64,000 nt of DNA, taken from Promethearchaeota archaeon (GTDB lineage Archaea; Asgardarchaeota; Lokiarchaeia; Sigyniarchaeales; SOKP01). The stretch's first letter is position 1. Every line of letters starts with the position of its first letter. The DNA is taken from NCBI GenBank assembly GCA_016839705.1, contig JAEOTR010000062.1, positions 1 to 64,000 of the forward strand, in the 5' to 3' direction. The notes under the pieces were generated by a model, which was given only the letters and a program-made list of their open reading frames with translations, searched no databases and was not told the origin of the DNA. The position numbers and the translations under genes are program-made. Positions 1 through 9,528 of the stretch are shown piece by piece.

Positions 1-123
1 TGGATGGGTGTGTTTCTTGGTGCTGTAATAGCTAAAAAAGTCCCAAAATTATATTTAGCAATAATCTCGACAATTATTTTTATAAGTATAGGATTTATTA
101 CGGTAATAACCTATTTCGTCTAG
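1..123 (+). CDS. C-terminal end of a polytopic membrane protein (partial)
   Basis: An open frame runs in from the left edge and stops with TAG at 121-123, giving the last 40 residues of a protein whose start lies outside the window. It shows a glycine-rich helix, a short basic loop (AKKVP) and a long hydrophobic helix ending at the C-terminus. This pattern (GxxxAKxxP followed by a terminal helix) resembles the last hairpin of GDT1/UPF0016 cation exchangers, but other small transporters end the same way. The stop codon overlaps by 4 bp the end of the convergent gelsolin-domain gene. Membrane location is well supported; the family is a guess. Confidence 0.45.
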   Translation, partial: WMGVFLGAVIAKKVPKLYLAIISTIIFISIGFITVITYFV

Positions 124-989
124 TAACGAAATCTATTATCATCTTTTTCCAGAAAGCTCTTATTGATTAAAAAATCCATCTCTGAGTTGAGCCAACAGAG
201 TTCATCATAAGTACAGCCTGAACGGAAGATCTCCTCCGCCTTTTTCTTTATATCCTCAATAGAAGGCATTTCGAAACTCATTTTTTGTATTTTTTCTCCT
301 AGAATCCAACAGAGATCTGAGTAAGTATAACCTTTTAAAGAAAGATAGTATGCTGCTTCTCTTACATAGGTATCAAGGTCAACCTCTTCAACTTCTTCTG
401 TAATTTGTTCTTTAATCTCTTCTGTAACTTCTTCTGTTGATATAGTTTTTTCAAATTGAATTTCATCTTGAGGTTTAACTACTGTAGTCTCTTTTTCAAA
501 TTTAATAAATTTAACAGATTGAGTGATTTTATCAGGTTGTTCTCTTGGGACAATTGTTCGGTGTTCTTTTAATTGTGTTAACCATTGAATTATCCTTGTT
601 TCAACTATATCTTCTCGTTTTTCTGGAGTACCATCGAGTTTTACAGACTCTATGCTCTCAGGGGGGACATCAAAAACAAATTCTGGTCTCCTCTCTATAG
701 TTTCACCTGGAATTAATCCCTTTTCCAAATTATGCATCATCGCTAGGAATGAACCATATTCTCTTTTTTGTTTCATAATGAGAATTTTAGTTGATCCACC
801 GCGGTCTTTATCCAATTTTCGTGCAATCTCTGCTGTGATATCCTTTTTATCTTGATTAACGTTGATTCCAACCCAAATATAAATAGTATTTTTTTCTTTA
901 TCATCTACAAGATAGACATCATTTTCTTCGAAATTTAATCTGCGAAGTGGATCTAATTCTCCTCTATTATCAATTTTATATAATCGCAT
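120..989 (-). CDS. Gelsolin-domain protein with C-terminal tandem LCW module
   Basis: 289 residues. Residues about 15-100 match a single gelsolin homology repeat: DVYLVDD, then IYIWVG (36-41), then a helix with AEIARKLD. Gelsolin domains bind actin and calcium; in Asgard archaea, profilin- and gelsolin-like proteins act with the native actin homologues, so a cytoskeletal role is the best inference. The middle (about 130-205) is a charged linker with a WLTQLKEHR motif. The C-terminus carries two copies of a short helical motif ending in LCW (226-228 and 264-266), exactly 38 residues apart. The same WLxQLKxxR plus two-LCW arrangement recurs in the small protein at 14728-15060. The start ATG (987-989) is the first available. 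No signal peptide or membrane segment, so cytosolic. Confidence 0.8.
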   Translation of the reverse strand: MRLYKIDNRGELDPLRRLNFEENDVYLVDDKEKNTIYIWVGINVNQDKKDITAEIARKLDKDRGGSTKILIMKQKREYGSFLAMMHNLEKGLIPGETIERRPEFVFDVPPESIESVKLDGTPEKREDIVETRIIQWLTQLKEHRTIVPREQPDKITQSVKFIKFEKETTVVKPQDEIQFEKTISTEEVTEEIKEQITEEVEEVDLDTYVREAAYYLSLKGYTYSDLCWILGEKIQKMSFEMPSIEDIKKKAEEIFRSGCTYDELCWLNSEMDFLINKSFLEKDDNRFRY

Positions 990-1195
990 TATGCAATCTC
1001 AATAGAAAAATCTAATAATATAAGAATAAATACAATTTAAGTTTAAAAATCTTTTTTTGCACGAAGAAGGTTGATTTTTATAATATCGATTTCCTTAAAT
1101 TTTTTAATCAGAACTTTATTATGATGTTAAGAAAAAGGTTCTATTTTTTTAAATAATAGAGTCAAAAATAATTAATAATTTTGGAGTTAAGAGAA

Positions 1196-1681
1196 ATGAC
1201 AGAAATAAAAGATTCACCTCATGAGGATAAAGACCAAGCTATAGAAAAGTTAAAGAATGAGAATGCGGATTTAAGAAAAAGAATAAATAAATTACAAAAA
1301 GAGAATGCGTCATTAAGAGATGGATTATCGCAAGGTGAAAAGAAATCTATTGATTTTGTCGAAGAAAATAAACCCTTAAAACTATTTAAAAAACAAAAGC
1401 AAAAAGAAGAACTGGAAGGATCAGTTATTCCGAAAGAATTAGATTTAGAGATATCATCTGAGTTTGAAACTCCAAGTGTCCCCCTAAGTACTACCCATAA
1501 GACTATTATTGAAGGGCATTCAAGAAGGATGTGTCCTACCTGTGATAATACCCGACATCAGTTCATATATGAAGAAACTGACAAAACTCATATCTTGATG
1601 GACTATCCGCGAATCTACGGTAAAAAGTATAAATGTGGTGAATGCGGTGCGGAATGGAGAGTTCCTAGTTCTTTAGATTAA
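1196..1681 (+). CDS. Coiled-coil protein with C-terminal zinc ribbon
   Basis: The frame is open from a TTG at 1181, but the ATG at 1196 is the more credible start and gives 161 residues. Residues about 10-55 are a charged heptad-like region (Glu/Lys/Leu/Asn) that should form a coiled coil. After a Lys-rich linker, the last 45 residues hold two cysteine pairs, CPTC and CGEC, separated by about 35 residues and followed by EWRVP. This is the layout of a zinc ribbon as in TFIIS-, RPB9- or transposase-type ribbons. The function is not recognised. It could be a nucleic-acid- or protein-binding adaptor. It stands alone between the gelsolin gene (divergent) and the cupin gene. Confidence 0.7.
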   Translation: MTEIKDSPHEDKDQAIEKLKNENADLRKRINKLQKENASLRDGLSQGEKKSIDFVEENKPLKLFKKQKQKEELEGSVIPKELDLEISSEFETPSVPLSTTHKTIIEGHSRRMCPTCDNTRHQFIYEETDKTHILMDYPRIYGKKYKCGECGAEWRVPSSLD

Positions 1682-1818
1682 CTTTATAAACCTAATTATT
1701 CATCAGAAGCAAAATTTCCCCAGCTTTTTTAACTATTAAACATGTTCGAATTTATGTTTAAATATAATTCTTCCTTATTTAGGATAGAAATAGTTAAACA
1801 TAATAAATTGAGTTAAAA

Positions 1819-2145
1819 ATGAGCGAACAGAATGAATTAACAAAAGCATTAGATTTAGAACATATGTTAGAGTATCAAGACGGGTCGATTGTGAGTAGAT
1901 CTCTAATTAATAAGGATGAAGGCACAGTCACATTATTTTCTTTTGATCAAGGGGAAGGATTAAGTGAGCATACGGCACCTTTTGATGCTATTGTATATAT
2001 ATTTGATGGGGATGCCGAAATTATGATATCACAACAGAAGCATAACCTAACAAAAGGTCAGATGATTTTAATGCCAGCAAATGAACCTCATGCATTAAAA
2101 GCTCTGAAAAAGTTTAAAATGATGTTAATTATGGTAAAATCTTAA
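1819..2145 (+). CDS. Small single-domain cupin protein
   Basis: 108 residues, start ATG at 1819. The whole protein is one cupin beta-barrel. Motif 1 is represented by GLSEHTAPFDAIVYIFDGDAEI and motif 2 by GQMILMPANEPHALKA. The histidines in EHT and PHA and nearby acidic residues are the expected metal ligands, although motif 1 has one His fewer than the classical HxH form. Cupins of this size are often metal-binding isomerases, dioxygenases or sensors of small molecules; the substrate cannot be read from the sequence. It stands apart from its neighbours, 137 bp after the zinc-ribbon gene. Confidence 0.75.
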   Translation: MSEQNELTKALDLEHMLEYQDGSIVSRSLINKDEGTVTLFSFDQGEGLSEHTAPFDAIVYIFDGDAEIMISQQKHNLTKGQMILMPANEPHALKALKKFKMMLIMVKS

Positions 2146-2287
2146 ATCTTTATGCTTCAGGGAATAAAAACCATCAAAAAGAATTACATAAATTTTATAT
2201 TTTCTTTTTTCTCAGTAAAACTTGTAAATCAAAAAGATTTGACTGATGGGGAATTAGAAGAAGAACTTGATAAAGCCTAAATAAGCT

Positions 2288-3526
2288 TTAATGTGAAGAG
2301 GGTCCCTGATTTAAAACTCTTTGTTTAGCCACTTTATATAATAAGAATAGACATATAACAAAGAGCACAGATATACCTAATATTATAAGATAAATTCCCG
2401 TAATTCCATACAATTCTGATATAGGTGCCAATGTGGTAGGGACCAATGCAATTCCTATGAAATATCCAGCAGTGAGTAATCCTGCTAATGCACCTCTTCT
2501 TTTTGGTGAGAGAATTTGACTATAGTAAGTTATCGTTGGAAAGAGTATGCCCCCCGCAAGACCTGAGATTATCCAGCCTATTGCTAAAAACACAAATTTT
2601 TCTGCTTGGGTAATATCCCCAATTAATAATAAGGATATTAACCCTACAAATAACAAAATAGACCCGACAATTAAAGGAATCCCAGCACCTTTTTTCTTAA
2701 TTGCGGAGCCAGTTAACGAGCCAACTATTGCTGCCCCAACACCTGCGATTCCTAGTATTAACCCCACTAAACTCTCGTTCCCAAAAAGGGATCTCGAAGT
2801 CCATATATTTATAGCTAAATATGTATGTGAAATTAAAAAGGCGGAGAATAACATCAAAATAACTACCGATCGCCGTAATTCTACAGAGAGTTGTGATATT
2901 AAGACACGAATCCCTGTTTCTTCAGAAATTTTTTGGTGAGGTCGTTTAGAGAAAATTAAATATAATAATCCAAAGATGGTAATTCCTATAAATAAAATGT
3001 AAATTGAACGCCATCCAATTAAAATCATCTGCGATGCTATTAGTGGTCCTAATCCAACCCCAAGATTTGCACTAGCCCCAAGAAATCCCATCTTTTTAGG
3101 AATATTGGGAGGTGGGGTTATGTCTGTTAATAACGCGATTAATACAGGATTAATAAGACCAAAGCCAATTCCCCCGAGTATGTTTGCAATTGCATACATT
3201 TCTAAGGAAAAAGATAATGCTGCTAAAAGCATTGCGATACCAAAGATTATTAAACCCGTGAATAATACTGGAAATCTTCCCTTTAAATCTGAAATTGCAC
3301 CTGAAAAAAGTTGGGTAATCGCAAATGGAAACATAAACGCGGGAATTGCAATAAGTATCGTATTTGGGGATACACTAAATTCAACGGAAAGCACATGAAA
3401 CAAAACCATAATAATATTTCCCGTTAAAGGTCCAAATAAGAAAATAATATATATTATGAGTTCTAAAAATTTTGAGGAATTGCCATGTTCAGCAGTATTT
3501 TCCATATTGTTCGAAAACGAAGACAT
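2288..3526 (-). CDS. Major facilitator superfamily transporter (DHA1/Bcr-like)
   Basis: 412 residues with 12 predicted membrane helices in two halves of six and a basic cytoplasmic loop between them (about 185-215). The loop between helices 2 and 3 carries GAISDLKGRFPVLF, the MFS signature A (GxxxDxxGRR/K). This is typical of drug:proton antiporters of the DHA1 type, which export small hydrophobic molecules. The start could be either of two ATG codons (residue 1 or 8), since the first residues are polar and not conserved in such proteins. The gene stands alone; substrate unknown. Confidence 0.85.
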   Translation of the reverse strand: MSSFSNNMENTAEHGNSSKFLELIIYIIFLFGPLTGNIIMVLFHVLSVEFSVSPNTILIAIPAFMFPFAITQLFSGAISDLKGRFPVLFTGLIIFGIAMLLAALSFSLEMYAIANILGGIGFGLINPVLIALLTDITPPPNIPKKMGFLGASANLGVGLGPLIASQMILIGWRSIYILFIGITIFGLLYLIFSKRPHQKISEETGIRVLISQLSVELRRSVVILMLFSAFLISHTYLAINIWTSRSLFGNESLVGLILGIAGVGAAIVGSLTGSAIKKKGAGIPLIVGSILLFVGLISLLLIGDITQAEKFVFLAIGWIISGLAGGILFPTITYYSQILSPKRRGALAGLLTAGYFIGIALVPTTLAPISELYGITGIYLIILGISVLFVICLFLLYKVAKQRVLNQGPSSH

Positions 3527-3609
3527 GTTTTTACTATTATTTTTTATTATTTAAAGTATATTCTTATAATTTTGTAAGGAGAAAATAGGACAAAGAAGCC
3601 AATTTTATA

Positions 3610-5097
3610 CTATTTGATTTCAACGGGCACTTCTCTTGTTGGTAAAATAATTTTCATCTTCTCTTCTCTGAAGATTTTTTGAAATACTTCAGGGTAATTA
3701 GTGTGTATTGGAAATAGTATATCAGGATTTATTTCATTAATAAATCTAATTAGATCGTGAGGTTTTGCATGCCCTGAAGCATGTATTCGGTATGAGGGAA
3801 TCCCTTTACTTAATAATTCATTTGAAATCTTATTTTTATAAAATCTATAATCTTCTGCGTAGGGATCAATATTGGAACAAATGAATGCTCCTCTCAAATT
3901 ATATGGTAAATGCGTTTTTATCTTATTATAATCCCAATCAGAACCAAAATATAAGAGAAATTGTCCCCCTAACTTTTTCAACTCTCCCAAATTTATCAAT
4001 CGTTTTGTACTATCAATACGCTCTAGGAACTCATTTAATTCCCTTTTCCAAGGTAAGTGTTTGTCATTATGGGACAGAATTAAGATATCTTCATTTTCCT
4101 CTATATTTGGATCTTTCATAGTATCATACACAGCTTTCTTATTAAGACGATTATAAAAGTATGCATCTTTTTCCGAAATTATAAATTTCCAGTTAAACTT
4201 TTTTGCTATATTTACATATGTTCTAAATCTATCCCAATCTACTCTATCATAATGAACCAGCACGTAATCAAACAACATGTAACTAAATAATTTCCTTAAA
4301 TGCTTTTTTACCATTCCCTCAGATTCAATTGCTCCTTTATTAATATGAGTTCCTTCACAAATTAAAGCTCTTACGTTGTTCCTTTTACCTTCTGTTGCCC
4401 CTTTTTTTTGACATAATTCCTTCGTTTTTCTAATTAAATCAGCAGTCATTAATTGAAGAGGTCCGTGCATACGAAAATCTCCAGAATATACTATTATACC
4501 CGCTGATGTACAGATGATAAAACCATAAGCAGCAGGAATAGAATGATCAACATGAACAGGGTATATTTCTAAACCCTTGATATTGATAATGTTTCCCGTT
4601 CTAAATCTTACCCAATTTAGACCGTATAAAAAATTCTCGAATCTGGGTGGTGTACATAATGATGCTGCTTTTATAATTCTCTTAGAAACTACACCCGCAT
4701 AAATAGGAATATTTCGATTCAAAAACGAAAGCCCCTGATAATGATCGCGGTGAGGATGTGAAATAAGAATCCCATCAAGATTAGAGGGAGGATCTACTTT
4801 ATCTTCAATTTCTCTCACCTTCTGACGATATTTGACCTTTTTATGATCATATATGAAATACTGTGAATACAGATTCCGAATTGGGAGGTCTTCGTCTCTA
4901 GGTAGTACGTGATTTTCAGTTAATTTTCTTATCTCTGTCAAGTCCGGATATTTGGCTCGCGTTTGTTTTAGTTCTGCAGAATTTATCCCAAAATCAATAA
5001 ACAGCTTTACACCATATCCATCATCTTCTAATAATACTTTGTTCCCTCCTACTTTATTTACTCCCCCAAAAAAAGTTAATTTAACTGAAGATTCCAC
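3610..5097 (-). CDS. Beta-CASP metallo-beta-lactamase, RNase J-like (paralog 1)
   Basis: 495 residues. The metal site is complete: SHPHRDH (HxHxDH motif), the DHS and YSGDFRMHG motifs further on, and the C-terminal PIHT. Beta-CASP motifs are also visible: motif A acid in ICEGT, motif B HASGHA and motif C PIHTNYP. This is the pattern of RNA-processing nucleases (RNase J, CPSF73), so 5'-end or endo-RNase activity is likely. It lacks KH domains and is not the usual archaeal aCPSF. The N-terminus FFGGVNKVGGNK matches the paralog at 5336-6853, transcribed divergently from a 238-bp shared promoter region. An insertion of about 60 residues separates the N-terminal strands from the HxHxDH motif. Confidence 0.8.
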   Translation of the reverse strand: MESSVKLTFFGGVNKVGGNKVLLEDDGYGVKLFIDFGINSAELKQTRAKYPDLTEIRKLTENHVLPRDEDLPIRNLYSQYFIYDHKKVKYRQKVREIEDKVDPPSNLDGILISHPHRDHYQGLSFLNRNIPIYAGVVSKRIIKAASLCTPPRFENFLYGLNWVRFRTGNIINIKGLEIYPVHVDHSIPAAYGFIICTSAGIIVYSGDFRMHGPLQLMTADLIRKTKELCQKKGATEGKRNNVRALICEGTHINKGAIESEGMVKKHLRKLFSYMLFDYVLVHYDRVDWDRFRTYVNIAKKFNWKFIISEKDAYFYNRLNKKAVYDTMKDPNIEENEDILILSHNDKHLPWKRELNEFLERIDSTKRLINLGELKKLGGQFLLYFGSDWDYNKIKTHLPYNLRGAFICSNIDPYAEDYRFYKNKISNELLSKGIPSYRIHASGHAKPHDLIRFINEINPDILFPIHTNYPEVFQKIFREEKMKIILPTREVPVEIK

Positions 5098-5335
5098 TTA
5101 TTTTCATCTCTTTTGGCAAATCTGACTATCAAAATTGAGGTTGAAAAAATAATATTTCAAAATCAATCAGTACAATACAAGAACCTTACTTTAATATAAA
5201 AATTTTAGTTATTAGCATTATATAGTTATTAATTAGATTAATAAACCCATCACAGTCAAATTAAAGATAAGGGATTTCCTTATATTATGATAAGATAAAA
5301 ATATTTACTAAAACTAAAAGTAAATTTACAGCAAA

Positions 5336-6853
5336 ATGACATCCATAACGGTATATGATGGAACTAATACTATAGGGGGAAATAAAATATATTTGGAAGA
5401 AAACGGAAAAGGTCTTTTCCTTGATTTTGGTATGAATTTCAAAAAATATGGAGATTTTTTCCAAGAATTTATTTCCCCGAGAAAACCACGAGGGATTCAC
5501 GATCTAATTCAACTAAATCTAATTCCTAAACTTAATGTATATCGAAAAGATTTAATCCCCATAGATATCGATTATTCTTCATTTCCTTCTATGAATGTGA
5601 ATGCTGTACTTCTCAGCCACGCACATATGGATCATTGTGGAAATATTGGATTACTTAAACCCGATTACCCCATTATTGCCTCTCCTTCCACAATCATGCT
5701 ACTCAAAGCAATGCTTGATGGCTCTTCTGCAATGCTAGGCTCTGACGTAGCTTATTATTCACTAAAGGTACCAGATAAAGATAAACGAATTCTAAAGCCA
5801 GAAAAATATAAGGATTATGGTCGAGATTTTATTTGTACGGAATCTTATTCTGAATCATTCCAGGAGTTCCTTCACTTAAGTACTAAAAGCAGAACCAAAT
5901 TGACTGAAGGAAATCTAACATCTCTCAATAATTTTTCCTCTAATTTTGATATAAAAGCTTTTGAGGTTGATCATTCCATTTATGGTGCCACAGCCTACAT
6001 AGTTAGTGGTGATAATACTATCGCATATACCGGGGATTTTCGACTGCATGGTAAAAAGGGAAAAAGTAGTGAAGAATTTATCCAAAAAGCTAAATCGGCA
6101 TCTATTCTAATAATTGAAGGAACTAGAGCTGCTAGAGAAGATGTATATGAATCTGAACAGATAGTGTATGAAAAATGCTTAAGCACTGCTGAAGAAGCAA
6201 AAGGACTTATCATAGCAGATTTTACAGCCAGAAATTTTGAAAGGCTCGAAATGTTTGATTCTATTGCAACAAAACTTAAGAGAACTCTTATTATCACACC
6301 AAAAGATGCATATTTACTTGAAGCACTTGAAAAAGCTGACGAAATTGATAGGATAAAAAATATTGGAGTATATGGTGATTTAAAATCAACTAAAAGAGGG
6401 TGGGAAAAATTCCTGAATGAAGAAAGAGAAATAAATTATATAGATCCTGCAGAGATTTCAAAAGATCCCGATAATTTCATGATTTGCTTTTCTCTTTTTG
6501 ATATCAAGAACTTATTAGATATTAAGCCGGATAAAGGATCCTATATATATTCTTCGAGCGAGGCTTTTACTGAAGAATCTGAATTCGATTTTGTCCGATT
6601 GAACAACTGGCTAAAATTTTTCGGATTTAACATTTATGGATTTGAAGTCATCGAAGAAGGAGGGAAAGAAAAGCCAAAGTTCATAAAAGGATTTCATGCC
6701 TCAGGGCATGCGTCGAGAAAAGATTTATTATGGGCAATCGACACAATAAATCCTGACATTGTAATACCCGTTCATACTGATAATCCAAATTGGTTCAAGG
6801 ATAATCTAGATAATGCAATTTTACTGAAAGATGGTGATAATTACAAAATATAA
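5336..6853 (+). CDS. Beta-CASP metallo-beta-lactamase, RNase J-like (paralog 2)
   Basis: 505 residues. Motifs parallel those of the gene at 3610-5097: TIGGNKIYLE near the N-terminus, SHAHMDHCG as metal motif, VDHSIYGA, YTGDFRLHG, motif A in IIEGT, motif B HASGHA and motif C PVHTDNP. All catalytic histidines and acids expected of a zinc-dependent beta-CASP ribonuclease are present. The two genes are head to head, so they probably arose by duplication and may share promoters. The ATG at 5336 is followed at once by the conserved first beta-strand, which supports it. Target RNA unknown; a non-nuclease hydrolase of the same fold cannot be excluded. Confidence 0.8.
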   Translation: MTSITVYDGTNTIGGNKIYLEENGKGLFLDFGMNFKKYGDFFQEFISPRKPRGIHDLIQLNLIPKLNVYRKDLIPIDIDYSSFPSMNVNAVLLSHAHMDHCGNIGLLKPDYPIIASPSTIMLLKAMLDGSSAMLGSDVAYYSLKVPDKDKRILKPEKYKDYGRDFICTESYSESFQEFLHLSTKSRTKLTEGNLTSLNNFSSNFDIKAFEVDHSIYGATAYIVSGDNTIAYTGDFRLHGKKGKSSEEFIQKAKSASILIIEGTRAAREDVYESEQIVYEKCLSTAEEAKGLIIADFTARNFERLEMFDSIATKLKRTLIITPKDAYLLEALEKADEIDRIKNIGVYGDLKSTKRGWEKFLNEEREINYIDPAEISKDPDNFMICFSLFDIKNLLDIKPDKGSYIYSSSEAFTEESEFDFVRLNNWLKFFGFNIYGFEVIEEGGKEKPKFIKGFHASGHASRKDLLWAIDTINPDIVIPVHTDNPNWFKDNLDNAILLKDGDNYKI

Positions 6854-6974
6854 TTCTATTTTTTTTTAAACGAGAAATCAACACCCAAATTTCTCCAATC
6901 TTTAATTGTGAAAAAATATTAAATTTAAGTAATCTAATTATTAAAAATATAGATAGTGAGTATTGCGATTTAAA

Positions 6975-7559
6975 ATGTCTAAAAATAAAATTCGTCCAGG
7001 AGTTTATCTATATCCGATGCCTGTTTCACTTATCGGAGCAAATGTAAATGGAAAACCAAATTTTAATACTTTAGCTTGGATTAATGCTGTAGACTATAAA
7101 CCCCCCTTATTTGCTATTTCTTCATATGAAACTCACCATACTAACATTGGAATTAAAGAAAATGGCACTTTCAGTATAAATATTCCATCAGAAGGGATGG
7201 TGGAAGTTGCTGACTATGTTGGTTTAGTATCCGGGAAAGAAATAGATAAATCAGAAGTTTTTGAAGTATTTTATGGAGATTTGAAAACAGCTCCCATGAT
7301 AACACATGCTCCAATAAATATGGAATGTAAACTTCTGAAAACTATAGCTACCAAAGAATTAACCGGTACAGAAAAAGGTCAGGAAATTTTTATCGGTGAA
7401 GTTATCAACGCTTACGCTGATGATTACTATATTAAAAATGAAATACCAGATATTTCGAGCGTAAAACCATTCGTATTTTCTATTGATAATAACTATTGGA
7501 AAATTGGGGAACATTTAGGAAGGGCTTTTAGCATAGGAGAAAATTATAAGAACGATTAA
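6975..7559 (+). CDS. Flavin reductase-like FMN-binding protein (flavoredoxin family)
   Basis: 194 residues from the ATG at 6975 (a TTG 12 bp upstream is possible but less likely). The split-barrel flavin-binding fold is recognisable: an N-terminal PxPVSLIGANVNGKPNFNTLAW strand pair, then AISSYETHHTNIGIKENGTFSINIPS. These are the typical FMN-contacting segments of the flavin reductase/flavoredoxin family. Such proteins transfer electrons or reduce free flavin in anaerobes. The flavodoxin gene follows 91 bp downstream on the same strand, so the two may work in one electron-transfer chain. Confidence 0.8.
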   Translation: MSKNKIRPGVYLYPMPVSLIGANVNGKPNFNTLAWINAVDYKPPLFAISSYETHHTNIGIKENGTFSINIPSEGMVEVADYVGLVSGKEIDKSEVFEVFYGDLKTAPMITHAPINMECKLLKTIATKELTGTEKGQEIFIGEVINAYADDYYIKNEIPDISSVKPFVFSIDNNYWKIGEHLGRAFSIGENYKND

Positions 7560-7650
7560 ATCGTAAATTTTTTTTATTTTTCTTAATTTCTAATACCAAC
7601 ATAAATTCTAAAATTTAAAGATTATAAAAGAAAAAACTAAATGATTTATT

Positions 7651-8130
7651 ATGGCAAACTTAGTAGTATTCTATTCAAGAAAAGGTACAACTAGAAATAT
7701 TGCAGAAATGATTATCAATAAGGAGAATTGGGACTTTGAAGAGATTATTGATACTAAAAAGCGAAGCGGATTTATTGGATTTCTAAAATCTGGAAAAGAT
7801 GCAACTCTTAAGAAGTTGGCAAAGATTAAGGAAATTCAAAAGGATCCAGAATTATATGACTTAATAATAATGGGTACTCCTATATGGAATAAAAGAATGA
7901 CACCCGCTATAAGAACCTATATCACTGAAAAAAAATCTAAAATCAAGCAAGTGGCTTTTTTTTGTACTGAAGGTGGAAGCGGGGGTTTAAGGTCATTTGA
8001 AAGTATGGCACAATTATGTGAAAAAACACCTATATCAACTCTGGAAATTACTAAAAAAGATATTAAAAATGGCGATCACACCGATAAAGTTACAAAATTT
8101 ATCCAGGAAATCAAAATGGAAAAAAAATAA
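7651..8130 (+). CDS. Flavodoxin-domain protein
   Basis: 159 residues. The N-terminal strand and phosphate loop read VVFYSRKGTTRNIAEMI, the usual FMN phosphate-binding loop (S/T-x-x-G-x-T). Further on come MGTPIWNKRMTPAIRTYI and FFCTEGGSGG, which match the 50s and 90s loops that sandwich the isoalloxazine ring. It should carry low-potential electrons, probably with the neighbouring flavin reductase-like protein. It has the size of a free-standing flavodoxin of the Flavodoxin_5/hemG-like type. Cytosolic. Confidence 0.8.
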   Translation: MANLVVFYSRKGTTRNIAEMIINKENWDFEEIIDTKKRSGFIGFLKSGKDATLKKLAKIKEIQKDPELYDLIIMGTPIWNKRMTPAIRTYITEKKSKIKQVAFFCTEGGSGGLRSFESMAQLCEKTPISTLEITKKDIKNGDHTDKVTKFIQEIKMEKK

Positions 8131-8508
8131 TTTGAAATTAGGATATCAAATAAAAGGTTAAATCCCCTATAAATTTGAAGTTTCTTTTTTGCATATTCTT
8201 TTAAACTAGTAGATGGATTTACGTATTAATAATTTACACATATATCCACCTGGATAACAACTTATAGGAAATAAAACATTTACCCAAATGCTAATGTGAA
8301 ATATTTAATCAATTTTTTATTTTCTTATTCTACCTTCTCAGAATTCATCTTATTTTAAAAAAAAAATAAAAAAAAATGGAAAATGTAAGATGTAAAATAA
8401 TCGAAAGAAGAAGCTTAAATAACCCTTATCATATATTTCTTATCTTGCAAAATTCCTTATTCTTAGTACTTTACTTTGCCTAACCTTTTTAATTAATAAA
8501 TAAATTTA
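8131..8508. other. AT-rich intergenic region, no gene seen
   Basis: This stretch of 378 bases between convergent genes (flavodoxin and the cold-shock gene) holds long A and T runs and no open frame with coding character on either strand. It probably contains the 3' ends of both transcripts. I found no convincing hairpin or RNA gene. Confidence 0.4.
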
Positions 8509-8763
8509 TTAATAAAATGATTTCCGTCCACGTGAACTCATACGAGGTCCTTTTTGAGTTATCGTGACGTCACTGGCTTGTGGGCCCTTTTTTCCTTGGG
8601 TAATCTCGTATTCTACAATGTCTCCTTCATAAATAATCTTAAATTCGTCAGACTCGCCTTGAATAGCACTAAAATGTACGAAAACATCTGGAGATCCATC
8701 ATCTGGTGTAATAAACCCAAAGCCTTTCTTGCTATTAAACCATTTTACAGTTCCTTTTACCAT
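8509..8763 (-). CDS. Cold-shock domain protein (CspA-like)
   Basis: 84 residues: a complete cold-shock OB fold with RNP1 (KGFGFI) and RNP2 (VFVHF), beginning VKGTVKWFN as in bacterial CspA, and a short basic Gly/Arg/Ser tail ([11 protein letters not shown]). Such proteins bind single-stranded RNA and DNA and loosen RNA structure. Cold-shock proteins are patchy in archaea and were probably acquired from bacteria. The gene stands alone with its own promoter region (8764-8958). The basic tail, about 15 residues longer than minimal CspA, may add nonspecific nucleic-acid binding. Confidence 0.93.
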   Translation of the reverse strand: MVKGTVKWFNSKKGFGFITPDDGSPDVFVHFSAIQGESDEFKIIYEGDIVEYEITQGKKGPQASDVTITQKGPRMSSRGRKSFY

Positions 8764-8958
8764 TGATACAACCTTGGCACGTTCTTAAAACTTGCTATAT
8801 TAAATAATTGGCGTTCATAAAAATATCCACCAATCATGATTCTTAAGAATTCCACTGTAATATAGTTTTCTATAATTATTGAAGTAAAAAGTTAATGAGA
8901 TATTTTAAAAAACGATAAAGTCAATACTTTTCACATCCTAAATGGTAACCACAACGTG

Positions 8959-9339
8959 TTAGGGAGAATATTCCATAAACCATTCGAAAACAGGTGGAAG
9001 ATTCTCAATAATACGATATTTAATCTCTTTGTGTAATATTACTATGAAAATTTCTTCGAGTGTTTTTAGATTTTGGTAAAGCTCTTCTGTATGTATTTCC
9101 TTTAGTGTATTTTTTTCTTCTGTATCTATCTGAAAGATCGAATAATCATTCATATCCGCATCATCTTTACCCCAATGATATTCTAACTCTTCTTTCAATT
9201 GTGAAGTAAATTCTCTTAAAGTTTCTTCAAGCATAATCCAACCCTCTAACGAGCTTGTTTCATCTTTAAATAACACAATAAAATTTGCAGTAATACCCGG
9301 GGGCTCAAAAATATTCTCTTTTTCTTCGAAATCAGGCAT
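8959..9339 (-). CDS. Conserved-looking protein of unknown function, divergent from small GTPase gene
   Basis: 126 residues, start ATG at 9339. I do not recognise the family. It is acidic and mixed alpha/beta in appearance, with an early strand (ANFIVLFKDE), a long amphipathic helix (EETLREFTSQLKEEL), another strand (YSIFQID) and a C-terminal helical part ending in EWFMEY. No signal peptide, cysteines or membrane segments. It is divergently transcribed from the small GTPase gene at 9529 across 189 bp. A regulator or partner of that GTPase is possible but is only a positional guess. Confidence 0.55.
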   Translation of the reverse strand: MPDFEEKENIFEPPGITANFIVLFKDETSSLEGWIMLEETLREFTSQLKEELEYHWGKDDADMNDYSIFQIDTEEKNTLKEIHTEELYQNLKTLEEIFIVILHKEIKYRIIENLPPVFEWFMEYSP

Positions 9340-9528
9340 TTGAAAAACGATTTGTGTAACTTTTTGTTAAAATAATAATTAAAAGAGTAAGTAAGACTTA
9401 TAGCATCTTACTTATAAGGATTTTCAATATCTTATTAAAACATTATCTTGATATCGGTTGTTGAATTTAAATAACTTACAACATTATTTCAAATTTGATT
9501 TTAGTGTTAAATCTCGAACATCAAGAAA

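Noticed and set aside
2152..2280. 42-codon frame after the cupin gene ending in an acidic helix
   Set aside because: Starts 6 bp after the cupin stop without a ribosome site and has no recognisable domain; could be a chance frame.
5285..5500. Minus-strand frame rich in Phe/Ile opposite the start of the second beta-CASP gene
   Set aside because: Shadow of the antisense strand of a clear nuclease gene.
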